A stretch of DNA of 64,000 bases from Brevundimonas naejangsanensis (GCF_000635915.2 NZ_CP015614.1:1347501-1411500); one strand, 5' to 3'. Positions 11,077 to 19,600 are shown, counted from the stretch's first letter. Numbers and translations are program-made. Notes: a model not told the origin generated them from the sequence alone.

Positions 11077-11490
11077 TCAGTGAACCGGCGCCGGCGGAAT
11101 GTTCAACGTCGGCGCCGTTTTCAGGATGAACTCGCTGCACCAGACAATTGCGCGACGCGAGTTGTCGACCACCCCGCCGGGAATGCGCGACAGTCGGCAG
11201 GCGGCGTCCGGCTCGCCCTCGACCTCGGGCCCTGCGTAAAGCACGATCGGGCCGTCGGGCAGGCTGCCCTCGCGATACAGCATGATCAACGGCGGCACGG
11301 AACGGACGGCCAGCGCCGCGTCATCCCGCGTCATGTCCTCGCCCAGAAGGGCGCGCGCCTGACCGCCCGGGTCGCCCGGCTCCAGACGAAACAGCTGCGC
11401 GCTCAGGGCGTCGCCCGGCTCTGGCCTCAATGTAAAACTTGGCGGCTGTTGCGCGCCCAGTTGCCCGGCGACAAGAAGCGCCGCCAGCAT
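11077..11490 (-). CDS. Small secreted hypothetical protein
   Basis: A 137-residue protein with a short signal peptide (MLAALLVAGQLGAQQ) and two cysteines in the mature part. Charged and hydrophobic segments alternate, with no family recognised. Its ATG shares one base with the stop of the polyprenyl diphosphate synthase gene upstream (TGATG), pointing to translational coupling. It converges on the aspartate aminotransferase gene, leaving only 4 bp between stops. Longer in-frame starts would remove the signal peptide and extend into the neighbouring gene, so they were not used. Confidence 0.6.
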   Translation of the reverse strand: MLAALLVAGQLGAQQPPSFTLRPEPGDALSAQLFRLEPGDPGGQARALLGEDMTRDDAALAVRSVPPLIMLYREGSLPDGPIVLYAGPEVEGEPDAACRLSRIPGGVVDNSRRAIVWCSEFILKTAPTLNIPPAPVH

Positions 11491-12563
11491 CAGGTCGCCC
11501 GGCTGACAGCGAAGTCGGCCAGGGCCTCCAGCGCCGAGCGCCACGGCCCAGCGGGCAGCGCCTGCAAGGCGGCCTTGGCCCGGTCGGCGTATTCAGTCGC
11601 CGTATCCAGCGTGGCTTCGACGGCGCCGCTGCTGACGATCAACTGGCGCGCCCGCTCGAAATCCTCGGGCTTGCGGTCGCCCTTGGTGATGACGCGGTCC
11701 CAGAACAGGTCCTCGGTTCCCTTGGTCCGCTGAACGGCCAGCAACAGCGGCAGGGTCGCCTTGCCCTCGTTGAAGTCGTCGCCCGCGTTCTTGCCCAGCG
11801 TCTCGGTCGCGCCGCCGTAATCCAGCGCGTCGTCCGCCAACTGGAAGGCGATGCCCAGGCCCATGCCGTAGTCACGCAGGGCCGCGACCTGTTCATCCGT
11901 GGCGCCCGCCCCGACCGCGCCGGATTCGGCGGCGGCGGCGAACAGCTCGGCCGTCTTGGCGCGGATGATCTGCAGATAGGTGTCCAGATCGAGATTCAGG
12001 TCGTGGGCGCGCGTCAGTTGCAGGACCTCGCCCTCAGCGATGACGCTGGACGCCGTGGCCAGGATGCCCAGGGCCCGCAGCGAATCCGTCTCGACCATCA
12101 GCTCGAACGCGCGGGCGAACAGGAAGTCGCCGACCAGCACCGACGAGGCCGCGCCCCAGATCAGATGCGCCGCGACCTTGCCCCGACGCATCTCCGAGCC
12201 GTCGACGATATCGTCATGCAGCAGGGTGGCGGTGTGGATGAACTCGACCGAAGCGGCCAGTTTCTTGGGGCCTTCGATATCGCCCGTCTGTCCCGTCGCG
12301 CGGGCCGCAGCGACAGTCAGGAGAGGACGCAGACGCTTGCCGCCCGCCGACACCAGATGCTCGGCCAGCAGGGGGATCACCGGCACGTCGGACTGCATCC
12401 GCGCGATGATCAGGGCGTCGACCGCCGCCATGTCGTCCTTGGCCAGACGAACCAGGGCGTCCACGTCGCCCTTGGGCCGGGAGGCGACGGCGAGAGCTGC
12501 GTCCACGAAAATCTCTTTCAGCACAGGGGCGAAGGGGGAGATTCGCCCGAAATTCACACGCAT
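11490..12563 (-). CDS. ispB: Octaprenyl/decaprenyl diphosphate synthase
   Basis: A trans-prenyltransferase that builds the ubiquinone side chain from FPP and IPP. It shows the first aspartate-rich motif LLHDDIVDGSEMRRG, the GGKRLRPLL IPP-binding motif and the second aspartate-rich region FQLADDALDY. The second motif keeps DDxxD. About 357 residues is usual. The start ATG 12563 (MRVNFGRISPF) is preferred to 12608, which overlaps the start codon of the divergent methylase; the shorter form still lacks a clear ribosome binding site. In this lineage the product is probably the C50 chain of Q10, but chain length cannot be read from the sequence. Confidence 0.93.
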   Translation of the reverse strand: MRVNFGRISPFAPVLKEIFVDAALAVASRPKGDVDALVRLAKDDMAAVDALIIARMQSDVPVIPLLAEHLVSAGGKRLRPLLTVAAARATGQTGDIEGPKKLAASVEFIHTATLLHDDIVDGSEMRRGKVAAHLIWGAASSVLVGDFLFARAFELMVETDSLRALGILATASSVIAEGEVLQLTRAHDLNLDLDTYLQIIRAKTAELFAAAAESGAVGAGATDEQVAALRDYGMGLGIAFQLADDALDYGGATETLGKNAGDDFNEGKATLPLLLAVQRTKGTEDLFWDRVITKGDRKPEDFERARQLIVSSGAVEATLDTATEYADRAKAALQALPAGPWRSALEALADFAVSRAT

Positions 12564-12606
12564 CCGCTTGCCCGGACGCGACGCGGCGCACAATGGTGGC
12601 GGCGTC

Positions 12607-13377
12607 ATGATGGGTCAAGCCGAGTCATCCCTTACAACCGCCGCCGACGTTGCGGAATCCGCCCTGCTGGGCGGACGCGTCCGCCTGCGCCAGCCGGCGC
12701 GCGGCTATCGCGCCGGTCTGGATGCGGCTCTGCTGGCCGCCGCTGTGGGTGCCCGACCGGGCGAACGGGTGATCGAGGCCGGTTGCGGCGCCGGGGCCGT
12801 GCTGATGCAGATCGCGGCGCGGCGGCCCGAGGCCCTGCTGACCGGGCTGGAGCGCGACGCCGCCGCCGCCGCCCTGGCCCGCCAGAACGCCGAGTTGAAC
12901 TGCGCCGCCTCGCGTACGACCATATTGGACGGCGACGTGGCCCACGCCTTCCGCGCCCTGGACCTGCCGCCGTTCGACTGGGCCGTCAGCAATCCGCCCT
13001 TCTTCGACGACCCCGGCGCCCTGCGCGCTCCGGCAGAGGGCAAGCGCGGCGCCTGGATGGCCGACGACGGCCTGGCCGCATGGACCGGGTTTCTGTTGAA
13101 GGCGGTGCGCGAGGGCGGACGCATCGTCATCATCCACCGCGCCGACCGACTGGCCGACATCCTGTCGCTGCTCGCGCCCAAGGCCGGCTCGTTCGCCATT
13201 CGCCCGATCCAGCCCTACGTCGATCAGCCAGCCAAACGGGTGCTGGTTCAGGCCATCAAGACGGGCAAGGCGCCGCTGCGCCTTCTGCCGCCGTTGATCG
13301 TCCACGACCGCGCGGGGGCCAAGCACACCCTGCAGGCCGAGGCTATTTTGCGCGGCGAGGCCGAACTCGGCTTCTAA
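12607..13377 (+). CDS. tRNA1(Val) A37 N6-methyltransferase-like protein
   Basis: A 256-residue class I SAM-dependent methyltransferase. The SAM loop is VIEAGCGAGAVLMQIA (motif I), the acidic loop follows in LTGLERD, and the catalytic NPPF tetrad is in AVSNPPFFDDP (motif IV), typical of N6-adenine methylases of the TrmN6/YfiC group. The upstream text RLRQPARGYRAGLDAALLAA matches the family's N-terminus. The first two codons are ATG ATG (12607, 12610). It is divergent from ispB with almost no intergenic space, so one or both transcripts are probably leaderless or have overlapping promoters. Confidence 0.85.
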   Translation: MMGQAESSLTTAADVAESALLGGRVRLRQPARGYRAGLDAALLAAAVGARPGERVIEAGCGAGAVLMQIAARRPEALLTGLERDAAAAALARQNAELNCAASRTTILDGDVAHAFRALDLPPFDWAVSNPPFFDDPGALRAPAEGKRGAWMADDGLAAWTGFLLKAVREGGRIVIIHRADRLADILSLLAPKAGSFAIRPIQPYVDQPAKRVLVQAIKTGKAPLRLLPPLIVHDRAGAKHTLQAEAILRGEAELGF

Positions 13378-13386
13378 CCGAGCCCC

Positions 13387-13815
13387 CTACTCCTTCAGCA
13401 GGCGATCGCGCGCGGCATTGACGCGGGCGGCCAGCCCTTCGGTGCCGCCCTGATCGGGATGGGCGCGCGCCATCAGACGTCGCCAGGCGGCCTGCACCGT
13501 CTGGGCGTCAGCGCCTAGAGGCACGCCCAGGATCGCTCGCGCCTCGGCTTCGCTCATCCGCTCTGAGGGCTGAGCCTTCGGCGCGACGGGCCTGACGCGC
13601 GACTGCACCGCCAGCCAGACGCCCGCCAGCGCCATGCCGCCGCCGATCAGCCACGCCCCGCGCGCCGCCGCCAGCACCGCCCCGGCCAACAGGGCCGCGC
13701 TCAATATGGTCGCCGAGATGCGCCAGTGGCCGCGCCGCGCGCGCTCGGTCTGACGGCCCAGCCGCACCAGAGCCCACAGGGCCACGGCGGCCAGCCCCAG
13801 CCAGATCAATCCCAT
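13387..13815 (-). CDS. Membrane-anchored J-domain protein
   Basis: A 142-residue protein with two hydrophobic segments (about residues 2-18 and 35-68) and a C-terminal J domain. The J domain shows SEAEARAILGVPLGADAQTV, the HPD tripeptide in RAHPDQGG, and ARVNAARDRLL. HPD is the signature that stimulates DnaK ATPase. The arrangement resembles TIM14/DjlA-like alphaproteobacterial proteins. It converges on the tRNA methylase gene with a 9-bp gap and lies 25 bp downstream of mipZ, so it may share the mipZ transcript. Confidence 0.85.
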   Translation of the reverse strand: MGLIWLGLAAVALWALVRLGRQTERARRGHWRISATILSAALLAGAVLAAARGAWLIGGGMALAGVWLAVQSRVRPVAPKAQPSERMSEAEARAILGVPLGADAQTVQAAWRRLMARAHPDQGGTEGLAARVNAARDRLLKE

Positions 13816-13840
13816 GAAGCTCTATCGGCCAATTAAGCGA

Positions 13841-14674
13841 TCAAGCCGCCGCGTCCATCGCCGAGATGGCGTCGTCGAGACCCAGGGCCTGCATCAGGTT
13901 GCGCATCTCCTGACGCGCGGCGACGTGCGCCAGGGACACCGACACCGGGCGGATGTCATTCGACAGGTCCGCCACCGTCAGACCGAACGGGAAGAGTTCG
14001 CGATAGATGACCCGGTCGCGCAGGCCGGGCCCGACCCGGAAACCGACCCGCTTGGCCAGCTTGGCCATCCGCGAGGCCAGACGGCGACGGTTGCGCGCCT
14101 CGGCCACGGCCAGACGGTTGGTGACGACGATCCAGTCGATGGTCACCTGGCGGCCCTCGGCGATGGCGCGGTGCTTGCGCGCCTCCCAGACGCTTTCCGA
14201 ATAGATGGACGGACGGATCAGATCCAGCGTCACCGGGTCCACCTCGCCGAGCAGGTCGAAGTCGACGAAGCTGTCGTTCATCGGGGTGACGATCTGATCG
14301 GCCCGGCCGTGCGCGGCGCGCGACAGCGGGGTGTCCCCGCCCGGCGTGTCGATGACGATGACGTCCGCCGACGACTTGGCGTAGCTGAACGCCGCCTCGA
14401 AGCGCGACATTTGCTCGGCCTCATCCGCCTTATGCAGCAGCTTGCCGTCGCCCATGTCCGGAACGATGGGCAGCGGCAGCTCATGGCCGTTGGCCTTGGT
14501 CCAGGCGATACGGTTGGCGAAGAAGCGCTCCAGCGAACGCTGGCGCAGGTCCAGGTCGATAATCGCGACCTTGCGCCCGGCGTGCAGAAGGCCGGTGACG
14601 ATATGAATGGCCAGGGTGGACTTGCCCGCCCCGCCCTTTTCATTGCCGATGACGATGACCTGAGGCTGCGCCAT
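13841..14674 (-). CDS. mipZ: MipZ, ParA-like division-site positioning ATPase
   Basis: MipZ binds the ParB-origin complex at the poles and inhibits FtsZ assembly, placing the division plane at midcell in Caulobacter. The 277-residue protein has a deviant Walker A GNEKGGAGKS (residues 10-19) and the switch DTPGGDTPLSR. TPMNDSFVDFDLLGEVDPVTL, WIVVTNRLAVAEARNRRRL and FRVGPGLRDRVIYRELFPFG are the segments that separate MipZ from generic ParA. ATG 14674 is preferred over 14686 because it gives the family N-terminus MAQPQVIVIGNE. A GANTC (CcrM) site lies about 30 bp upstream. Confidence 0.96.
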   Translation of the reverse strand: MAQPQVIVIGNEKGGAGKSTLAIHIVTGLLHAGRKVAIIDLDLRQRSLERFFANRIAWTKANGHELPLPIVPDMGDGKLLHKADEAEQMSRFEAAFSYAKSSADVIVIDTPGGDTPLSRAAHGRADQIVTPMNDSFVDFDLLGEVDPVTLDLIRPSIYSESVWEARKHRAIAEGRQVTIDWIVVTNRLAVAEARNRRRLASRMAKLAKRVGFRVGPGLRDRVIYRELFPFGLTVADLSNDIRPVSVSLAHVAARQEMRNLMQALGLDDAISAMDAAA

Positions 14675-14794
14675 GTGAAATCCCACTGTGATCAGCAGGC
14701 GCGACTCATCTCTGTCCGCAGCCCGCCCATGCCGCGCAGGATCGGGCCGCGAGGGCCAATCGTCAACGAAACCTTAAGCTGAGCCTGTGGACGA

Positions 14795-15442
14795 TCAGGC
14801 CGCCGCGCCGCCGGCGCGCGCGCACCAGGGGTCCGACGCCGCCAGATCGCGGCACAGAACCTGCGCCTGTTCAGCCGTGGCGGCGACCTTCAGCCGGACC
14901 AGCCGGCGCCCGCCGACCTCAACCGCTTCATAGGCGGGCTGAAGCCCCGACAAGGCCGCGCCGCCAGCCCCCTGGCTCATCCGTCGCCATGCCGCCCGGG
15001 CGCTGTCCTCGCTGGAGAAGGCGCCCAGTTGCACATGGCGGGCCGTCGGCGCGGGCGCGCCTGGCAGGGGAACGACGGGCGCAGCGGCGACGGGCGGGGG
15101 GGCCTCGAAATCATGATAGCCGGCCGGAGCAGGCGCGGGAGCCGACATCCGGCGAACCTTGGCGCCCAGCCCGTCGCGGGCGTCCCACAGCTCGTGCGGG
15201 GTCATCAGCTCAACCTTCAGAGGCGCTGCGCGCTGATGTGAAGCGCCGGGAGCCGCGGCTGGCCGCGTCGTGTCGTCCCTATCTCCGCCCTCGTCTGCCG
15301 ATACAGGAATGGCGGCGACCGACTGGGCCAGGGCCTCGAACCGATGCGGGTCGGCTTCGTTCACGCCGCACCCCGCAAGCGCCAGAGCGGCCGCCGAGAG
15401 GGCGACGACACGCGGCAGTCGATGCAGGACGGGCTGGGCCAT
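14795..15442 (-). CDS. SPOR-domain lipoprotein
   Basis: 215 residues. A signal sequence ends in the lipobox LAGC, so the mature protein should be lipid-anchored at Cys25. A Pro/Ala-rich linker follows (about residues 40-135). A C-terminal SPOR domain starts HVQLGAFSSEDSARAAWRRM and ends with the RRLVRLKV strand. SPOR domains bind denuded septal peptidoglycan, which fits a division role next to mipZ. It lies between mipZ (120 bp away) and chorismate mutase (48 bp) on the same strand. FtsN and RlpA share the domain, but no RlpA catalytic domain is present. Confidence 0.85.
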   Translation of the reverse strand: MAQPVLHRLPRVVALSAAALALAGCGVNEADPHRFEALAQSVAAIPVSADEGGDRDDTTRPAAAPGASHQRAAPLKVELMTPHELWDARDGLGAKVRRMSAPAPAPAGYHDFEAPPPVAAAPVVPLPGAPAPTARHVQLGAFSSEDSARAAWRRMSQGAGGAALSGLQPAYEAVEVGGRRLVRLKVAATAEQAQVLCRDLAASDPWCARAGGAAA

Positions 15443-15490
15443 GCCGCCACACTCGCCCGCCCTGCTTTGAGACGGAGTTAACGCCCTGCG

Positions 15491-16252
15491 TCAGCCGATG
15501 GCGCCGACGCCGCCCTCGACCTCGCCCGGCGCCACATCGGCGTCGGTCAGGGCCAAGGTCCAGCCGTGGTGGGTGTTCAGGCCCCAGCGGCGCGCGCCCG
15601 AGCCGTCGCCCGCATCGCCGCCCGCGGTGACGACGACGCGACGCCCCTTGGGCAGGGCCGGCGGATCGATCTTGCCGACAGCCAGAGACGTCGGCGTCTC
15701 GCCCCCGTAACCGTCGAACACGCTGAGCATCGACCACTCGCGGCGCAGACCGATCCACCAGGGATCATCGCCGCTGATGGACAGGACGGCCACGCCCTTG
15801 CCTTCGGCCGCGTGGGCCAGGGCGGCCTGCGGGTCGAGGACCAGCTTGATGTCGGCGGCGGCGCCGAAGCGCAGCCGGGCGCCGTCCACCGCCTTGGACG
15901 GGTCGATCGGGGCCCAGACCTGGACCTGCAGACGGCCCTGGCGCGCCAGGCCCCAGCCGACGATCTCGCGCCACAGGTGCTCGACGGCTTCACGGTTCTC
16001 GGGATCGCACTGTTTCAGGATGCGGGCCTGAACGGCCTGTTCGCGGTCGGGACGCAGCTTGGTGTGGGGACCGACGGGCGCGTCCTTGGCCTGGCCCACC
16101 TGGGCAGCGACGGCCAGACGGCGCTCGAACAGTTCGAGGATCTGATCGTCCAGGCTGTCGATTTCGGCGCGCAGGGCGGCCAGCGCCTTCTGTTCTGCGC
16201 TCATTTCAGTGATTTCAGCGGGCCAGACTTGCTGGATGGCGGACTGCGGCAT
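15491..16252 (-). CDS. Chorismate mutase domain protein
   Basis: 253 residues. The N-terminal AroQ-type chorismate mutase domain (about residues 18-105) has ALRAEIDSLDDQILELFERR, then KLRPDREQAVQARILKQ and EHLWREIVGWGLARQ. The C-terminal roughly 150 residues (from about 107) have no recognised domain. They do not show the prephenate dehydratase TRF motif, which is encoded separately at 16563. The start is either ATG 16252 or ATG 16204 (MSAEQKALAALR), neither with a strong ribosome binding site. It converts chorismate to prephenate for the adjacent dehydratase. A Phe/Tyr-rich leader ORF ends 140 bp upstream. Confidence 0.85.
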   Translation of the reverse strand: MPQSAIQQVWPAEITEMSAEQKALAALRAEIDSLDDQILELFERRLAVAAQVGQAKDAPVGPHTKLRPDREQAVQARILKQCDPENREAVEHLWREIVGWGLARQGRLQVQVWAPIDPSKAVDGARLRFGAAADIKLVLDPQAALAHAAEGKGVAVLSISGDDPWWIGLRREWSMLSVFDGYGGETPTSLAVGKIDPPALPKGRRVVVTAGGDAGDGSGARRWGLNTHHGWTLALTDADVAPGEVEGGVGAIG

Positions 16253-16392
16253 GGGGGATGGCTTTCGGCATAGGATTTCGATGGGGGGTCGCGTCCCGCC
16301 GACAGAAGGTCAGGCGTGAACGCGCGTACTGGCCGCTTGGGGAGAAGCGGTCGCCAGCGAGACAGTCAGGGTTTGGTTAGAAGCCCGACGCC

Positions 16393-16473
16393 TCAGCCGG
16401 CGTATCGAAAGCCGTAATAGCCGCAGCCAAAATAAAAGCCGGCCACCGCGCGCGTGGTGGTTTCAAGGGTCAT
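16393..16473 (-). CDS. Putative Phe/Tyr-rich leader peptide upstream of chorismate mutase
   Basis: A 26-codon ORF (ATG 16473, TGA at 16393-16395) whose second half reads GFYFGCGYYGFRYAG, so seven of twelve consecutive residues are Phe or Tyr. All three Phe codons are TTT and two of four Tyr codons are TAT, which are disfavoured in this GC-rich genome. An in-frame ATG at 16494 would add seven residues. The position (after pheA, before chorismate mutase, same strand) and composition are those of an amino-acid attenuation leader that senses charged tRNA-Phe/Tyr. It is too short to be a normal gene and has no known homologue to me. Confidence 0.6.
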   Translation of the reverse strand: MTLETTTRAVAGFYFGCGYYGFRYAG

Positions 16474-16500
16474 TTGTGCGCGCAGCGAGGACATGAATCC

Positions 16501-16537
16501 GGTCCGGTTTCTGGATCAGGGTTGATCCGACCGGGCC
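16501..16537. terminator. Strong inverted repeat after pheA
   Basis: The nested inverted repeat has GGATCA-GGGT-TGATCC at its centre, flanked by GGTCCGGT and its near-complement ACCGGGCC (7 of 8 pair). It lies 26 bp beyond the pheA stop and just before the leader ORF. It may end the DAHP synthase-pheA transcript so that the leader and chorismate mutase start anew, or it may be part of the leader fold. No T-run follows on the minus strand. Confidence 0.45.
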
Positions 16538-16562
16538 TTACAACAGCAAATTTTATGCGCGG

Positions 16563-17129
16563 TCAAGCCTCAGGGGCCGTGAACAGGACAAAACGCGTCC
16601 GGTTGTCGCTGAAATCCTGCAAATCGTTGCGTAGAACGATCAGCCCATAAACCTCGGCCGCGCGCGCTGGCGCGACGGCGGCGCGCGAGACGTCCCCCGC
16701 CTCGGCGACGGCGGCGGCGGCGCCCCCGGTGTCGAACACTTCAATCGCCGAGATCTTCATCTCGTTCAGAGCCTTGGAGCACTGCTGCAGGGCGACGGGA
16801 TGGCTTTCGGCCGTTTTTATGTCGGACAGGCGCGCGTCAGGCACGCCCATCAAGGCCAATCGGATCGGCCGCCAGGCGTCGCTGACCGCCACCAATCCCG
16901 CCTCCCGCACCAGAGTGGCGGCGGGCTCGACCACGCCCACGGTCGAGTTCTCGACCGGGATCAGGGCGCAGTGGCAGTCGCCGCTCAGGACCGCGTCGAT
17001 CGCCCCCTGAAAGGTTTCAAAGCCGACCGCCTCGTCCCACGGGCGCAGGTCCAGGCAAGCCTCATGGCTGAAGGCGCCCGGCGCGCCCTGATAGGCGACA
17101 CGGCCGGGCGTGTGGTCTTCTGCCGTCAT
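16563..17129 (-). CDS. pheA: Prephenate dehydratase lacking the ACT domain
   Basis: The enzyme converts prephenate to phenylpyruvate. The 188 residues include [14 protein letters not shown] at the start, [16 protein letters not shown], the [10 protein letters not shown] motif, and the catalytic TRF triad at residues 178-180 (NRTRFVLF). The protein ends about eight residues later, whereas the family normally continues into an ACT domain of about 80 residues for Phe feedback inhibition. The stop is clear and no downstream ACT-like reading frame is visible. ATG 17129 overlaps the DAHP synthase stop (ATGA). Confidence 0.9.
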   Translation of the reverse strand: MTAEDHTPGRVAYQGAPGAFSHEACLDLRPWDEAVGFETFQGAIDAVLSGDCHCALIPVENSTVGVVEPAATLVREAGLVAVSDAWRPIRLALMGVPDARLSDIKTAESHPVALQQCSKALNEMKISAIEVFDTGGAAAAVAEAGDVSRAAVAPARAAEVYGLIVLRNDLQDFSDNRTRFVLFTAPEA

Positions 17130-18496
17130 GCGGCCTCGGACCGGGCCTGCCGCCCGGCCTTGAGACGTTCGGCGACCAGGAAGGCCAGCTCCAGCGCCTG
17201 ATCCGCGTTCAGGCGCGGGTCGCAGTGGGTGTGATAGCGGCTCGACAGGTCGTCCTCGGTCACCGCCTGGGCGCCGCCGATGCATTCGGTGACGTTCTGG
17301 CCTGTCATCTCCAGGTGGACGCCGCCGGGATGGACGCCCTCGGCCTCCGCCACGTCGATGAAGGTGCGGACCTCGCCCATGACGCGGTCGAACGGACGGG
17401 TCTTGTAGCCGTTGCCCGCCTTCAGCGTATTGCCGTGCATCGGGTCGATCGACCAGACGACGCGCTTGCCCGCCGCCTTCACCGCCCGCATCAGGCCCGG
17501 CAGGCGGTCGCCCGCCTTGTCGTGGCCGAAGCGGCCGATCAGCGTCAGACGGCCCGGAATATTGTTCGGGTTCAGGGCGTCGATCAGCGGCAGCAGGTCG
17601 TCCGCCGTCATGGTCGGCCCGCACTTGACCCCGATGGGGTTGGAGATCCCGCGCATGAACTCGATGTGAGCGCCGTCCAGCTGGCGGGTGCGCTCGCCGA
17701 TCCACAGCATGTGGGCCGAGGTGTCGAACCATTCGCCGGTCGAGCCGTCCAAGCGCGTCAGGGCGCTCTCGACGTTCAGCAGCAGGGCTTCGTGGCTGGT
17801 GAAGACCTCGACGCGCGACAGGTCGGGGTGGGTCTCGGGCGTGACGCCGACCGCCTCCATGAAGGCCAGGGCCTCCGTGATCTTGTCGGCCAGTTCGCGG
17901 TAGGCCGCGCCCGCGCCGTCGTCGGCGAAGCCCAGCGTCCAGCGGTGGATGTTGTAGAGGTCCGCATACCCCCCGCCCGCAAAGGCGCGCAGCAGGTTCA
18001 GCGTCGAGGCCGACTGATTATAGGCGCGGATCAGACGCTGCGGATCGGGCGTGCGCTCTTCCGGGGTGAAGCCCATGCCATTGATGATGTCGCCGCGATA
18101 GGACGGCAGCTCCACCCCGCCGATCTCCTCGACCGGGGACGAGCGCGGCTTGGCGAACTGACCGGCGATGCGGCCTACCTTCACCACCGGCTTGCGGCCG
18201 GCGAAGGTCAGCACCACCGCCATCTGCAGGATCAGGCGGAAGGTGTCGCGGATGTTGTCGGTCGAGAACTCCTTGAAGCTCTCGGCGCAGTCGCCCCCCT
18301 GCAGCAGGAATGCGTCGCCCGCCTCAACCTGGGCCAGATGGCTGGTGAGCTTGCGCGCCTCGCCCGCAAAGACAAGGGGCGGCATCGCGCGCAGCTCGTC
18401 TTCGACGCGCGCCAGTTCGGCGGCGTCCGGATAGTCCGTCGGCATATGCAGGACGGGCTTGTTTCTCCAGGATTCGGGGGTCCAGCGCTTACTCAT
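17126..18496 (-). CDS. aroG: Class II 3-deoxy-7-phosphoheptulonate (DAHP) synthase
   Basis: First committed enzyme of the shikimate pathway: PEP plus erythrose 4-phosphate gives DAHP. It is 456 residues, a typical class II (plant-like) length. It shows the family N-terminus [20 protein letters not shown], the metal-binding Cys in [25 protein letters not shown], and DPMHGNT plus [12 protein letters not shown] with metal ligands. It is translationally coupled to the prephenate dehydratase gene, tying flux into the pathway to Phe synthesis. It starts 51 bp after the HIBCH stop on the same strand, so read-through from the valine genes is possible. Confidence 0.96.
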   Translation of the reverse strand: MSKRWTPESWRNKPVLHMPTDYPDAAELARVEDELRAMPPLVFAGEARKLTSHLAQVEAGDAFLLQGGDCAESFKEFSTDNIRDTFRLILQMAVVLTFAGRKPVVKVGRIAGQFAKPRSSPVEEIGGVELPSYRGDIINGMGFTPEERTPDPQRLIRAYNQSASTLNLLRAFAGGGYADLYNIHRWTLGFADDGAGAAYRELADKITEALAFMEAVGVTPETHPDLSRVEVFTSHEALLLNVESALTRLDGSTGEWFDTSAHMLWIGERTRQLDGAHIEFMRGISNPIGVKCGPTMTADDLLPLIDALNPNNIPGRLTLIGRFGHDKAGDRLPGLMRAVKAAGKRVVWSIDPMHGNTLKAGNGYKTRPFDRVMGEVRTFIDVAEAEGVHPGGVHLEMTGQNVTECIGGAQAVTEDDLSSRYHTHCDPRLNADQALELAFLVAERLKAGRQARSEAA

Positions 18497-18547
18497 TTCG
18501 CCAAGATAGGCTTTTCCCCCGAGCCGGACAACAAAGCTTGCGCGAAA

Positions 18548-19600
18548 TCAGTCGATCAGCGGTTTCCATGCCTCAGCTGCCGACAAGGGCTCGAACAAGG
18601 ACTCGATCTGGGCGTCGGAAACCGAAGAAAGCTCGGCGGGCGACCACTTCGGCGCATTGTCCTTATCGATGATGACGGCGCGCACGCCTTCCTGGAAGTC
18701 ATGGGTCTGAACCACGCGGCCGCCCAGGGCGTATTCCATCGCCATGTTGTCGGCGAAGTCGGTCAGCGTCGCGCCAGTGCGGATCTGGCGCAGCGACACC
18801 TTCAGCGACTGCGGCGACTTGGTCTTCAGGATATCCAGTTGCTTCAGCGCCCACTCGGAACCGTCAGCCTGAAGCGCGGCGACGATCTCCTCGACCGTGT
18901 CGAAGGCGAACAACCGGTCGATGGCTTCGCGGTGCGCGGCCAGCGGCGACGGCCCGACGTCTGCGGCGACGCGGTCCGCGACCGCTTTCGGGTCGGCAGG
19001 CGCGGCCAGCAGTTCGGCCTTGAACGCCTCCACGCCCTCGCTCGGCACGAAGTGGGTGTGAATGCCCAAGGCCACCGTATCCGCCGCCTTCAGCCGCGCG
19101 CCGGTCAGCGCCAGCCAGACGCCCGTCTGCCCCGGCAGACGCGGCAGGAACCAGCCCCCGCCCACGTCGGGGAACAGGCCGATGCCGGTCTCGGGCATGG
19201 CGTAGGTGGTGCGCTCGGTAGCGATGCGGATGTCGGCCGGCTCGCTGATGCCCACGCCGCCGCCCATGACGATGCCGTCCACCACCGCCGTGATCGGCTT
19301 GGGATAGACGAACATCAGATGGTTCAGCTGATACTCGGTCTTGAAGAAGGCCTTCGCCTCTGACGCGTCCCCCGCCCCGCTCTCGGCGATCATGCGGATG
19401 TCGCCCCCGGCGCAGAAGCCGCGCTCGCCCGCATGGTCGATCAGCACCGAGGCCACGGCGGCGTCGTCCCGCCACGCCAACAGCGCCTCGATCATCGCCT
19501 CGCACATGGCCCGGTTCAGCGCATGGATCGCCTTGGGCCGGTTCAGGGTGATGCGGCCGACGCCGTTTTCGATGCGGGTGATGACTTCAGCTTCGCTCAT
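18548..19600 (-). CDS. 3-hydroxyisobutyryl-CoA hydrolase
   Basis: A crotonase-fold enzyme of valine degradation that hydrolyses 3-hydroxyisobutyryl-CoA. The 350 residues exceed a plain enoyl-CoA hydratase (about 260) by the C-terminal extension typical of HIBCH. Motifs are RITLNRPKAIHALN, GERGFCAGGDIRMI (oxyanion hole), and DGIVMGGGVGISEPADIRIATE. PETGIGLFPDVGGGWFLPRL carries the HIBCH-specific Glu and Asp positions. ATG 19600 overlaps the acyl-CoA dehydrogenase stop (ATGA), so the two are one operon. Confidence 0.93.
   Translation of the reverse strand: MSEAEVITRIENGVGRITLNRPKAIHALNRAMCEAMIEALLAWRDDAAVASVLIDHAGERGFCAGGDIRMIAESGAGDASEAKAFFKTEYQLNHLMFVYPKPITAVVDGIVMGGGVGISEPADIRIATERTTYAMPETGIGLFPDVGGGWFLPRLPGQTGVWLALTGARLKAADTVALGIHTHFVPSEGVEAFKAELLAAPADPKAVADRVAADVGPSPLAAHREAIDRLFAFDTVEEIVAALQADGSEWALKQLDILKTKSPQSLKVSLRQIRTGATLTDFADNMAMEYALGGRVVQTHDFQEGVRAVIIDKDNAPKWSPAELSSVSDAQIESLFEPLSAAEAWKPLID

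Larger units (their letters stand above)
16253..16562 (-). promoter_or_regulatory. Leader region between pheA and chorismate mutase
   Basis: This 310-bp gap contains an inverted repeat at 16501-16537, a Phe/Tyr-rich ORF at 16393-16473, and downstream of it a small hairpin CCGCTT-CTCCCC-AAGCGG at about 16335-16352. A 6-base element near the ORF stop (AGGCGT) can pair with ACGCCT about 70 bases further on, so alternative folds are possible. No T-tract terminator is visible before the mutase start, so any control may be translational or Rho-dependent. Regulation is inferred, not shown. Confidence 0.5.

Noticed and set aside
17225..19363. 712-codon plus-strand frame opposite the DAHP synthase and HIBCH genes
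   Set aside because: It spans two well-supported minus-strand genes and their junction, which a real gene would not do. Its composition is that of a shadow frame.
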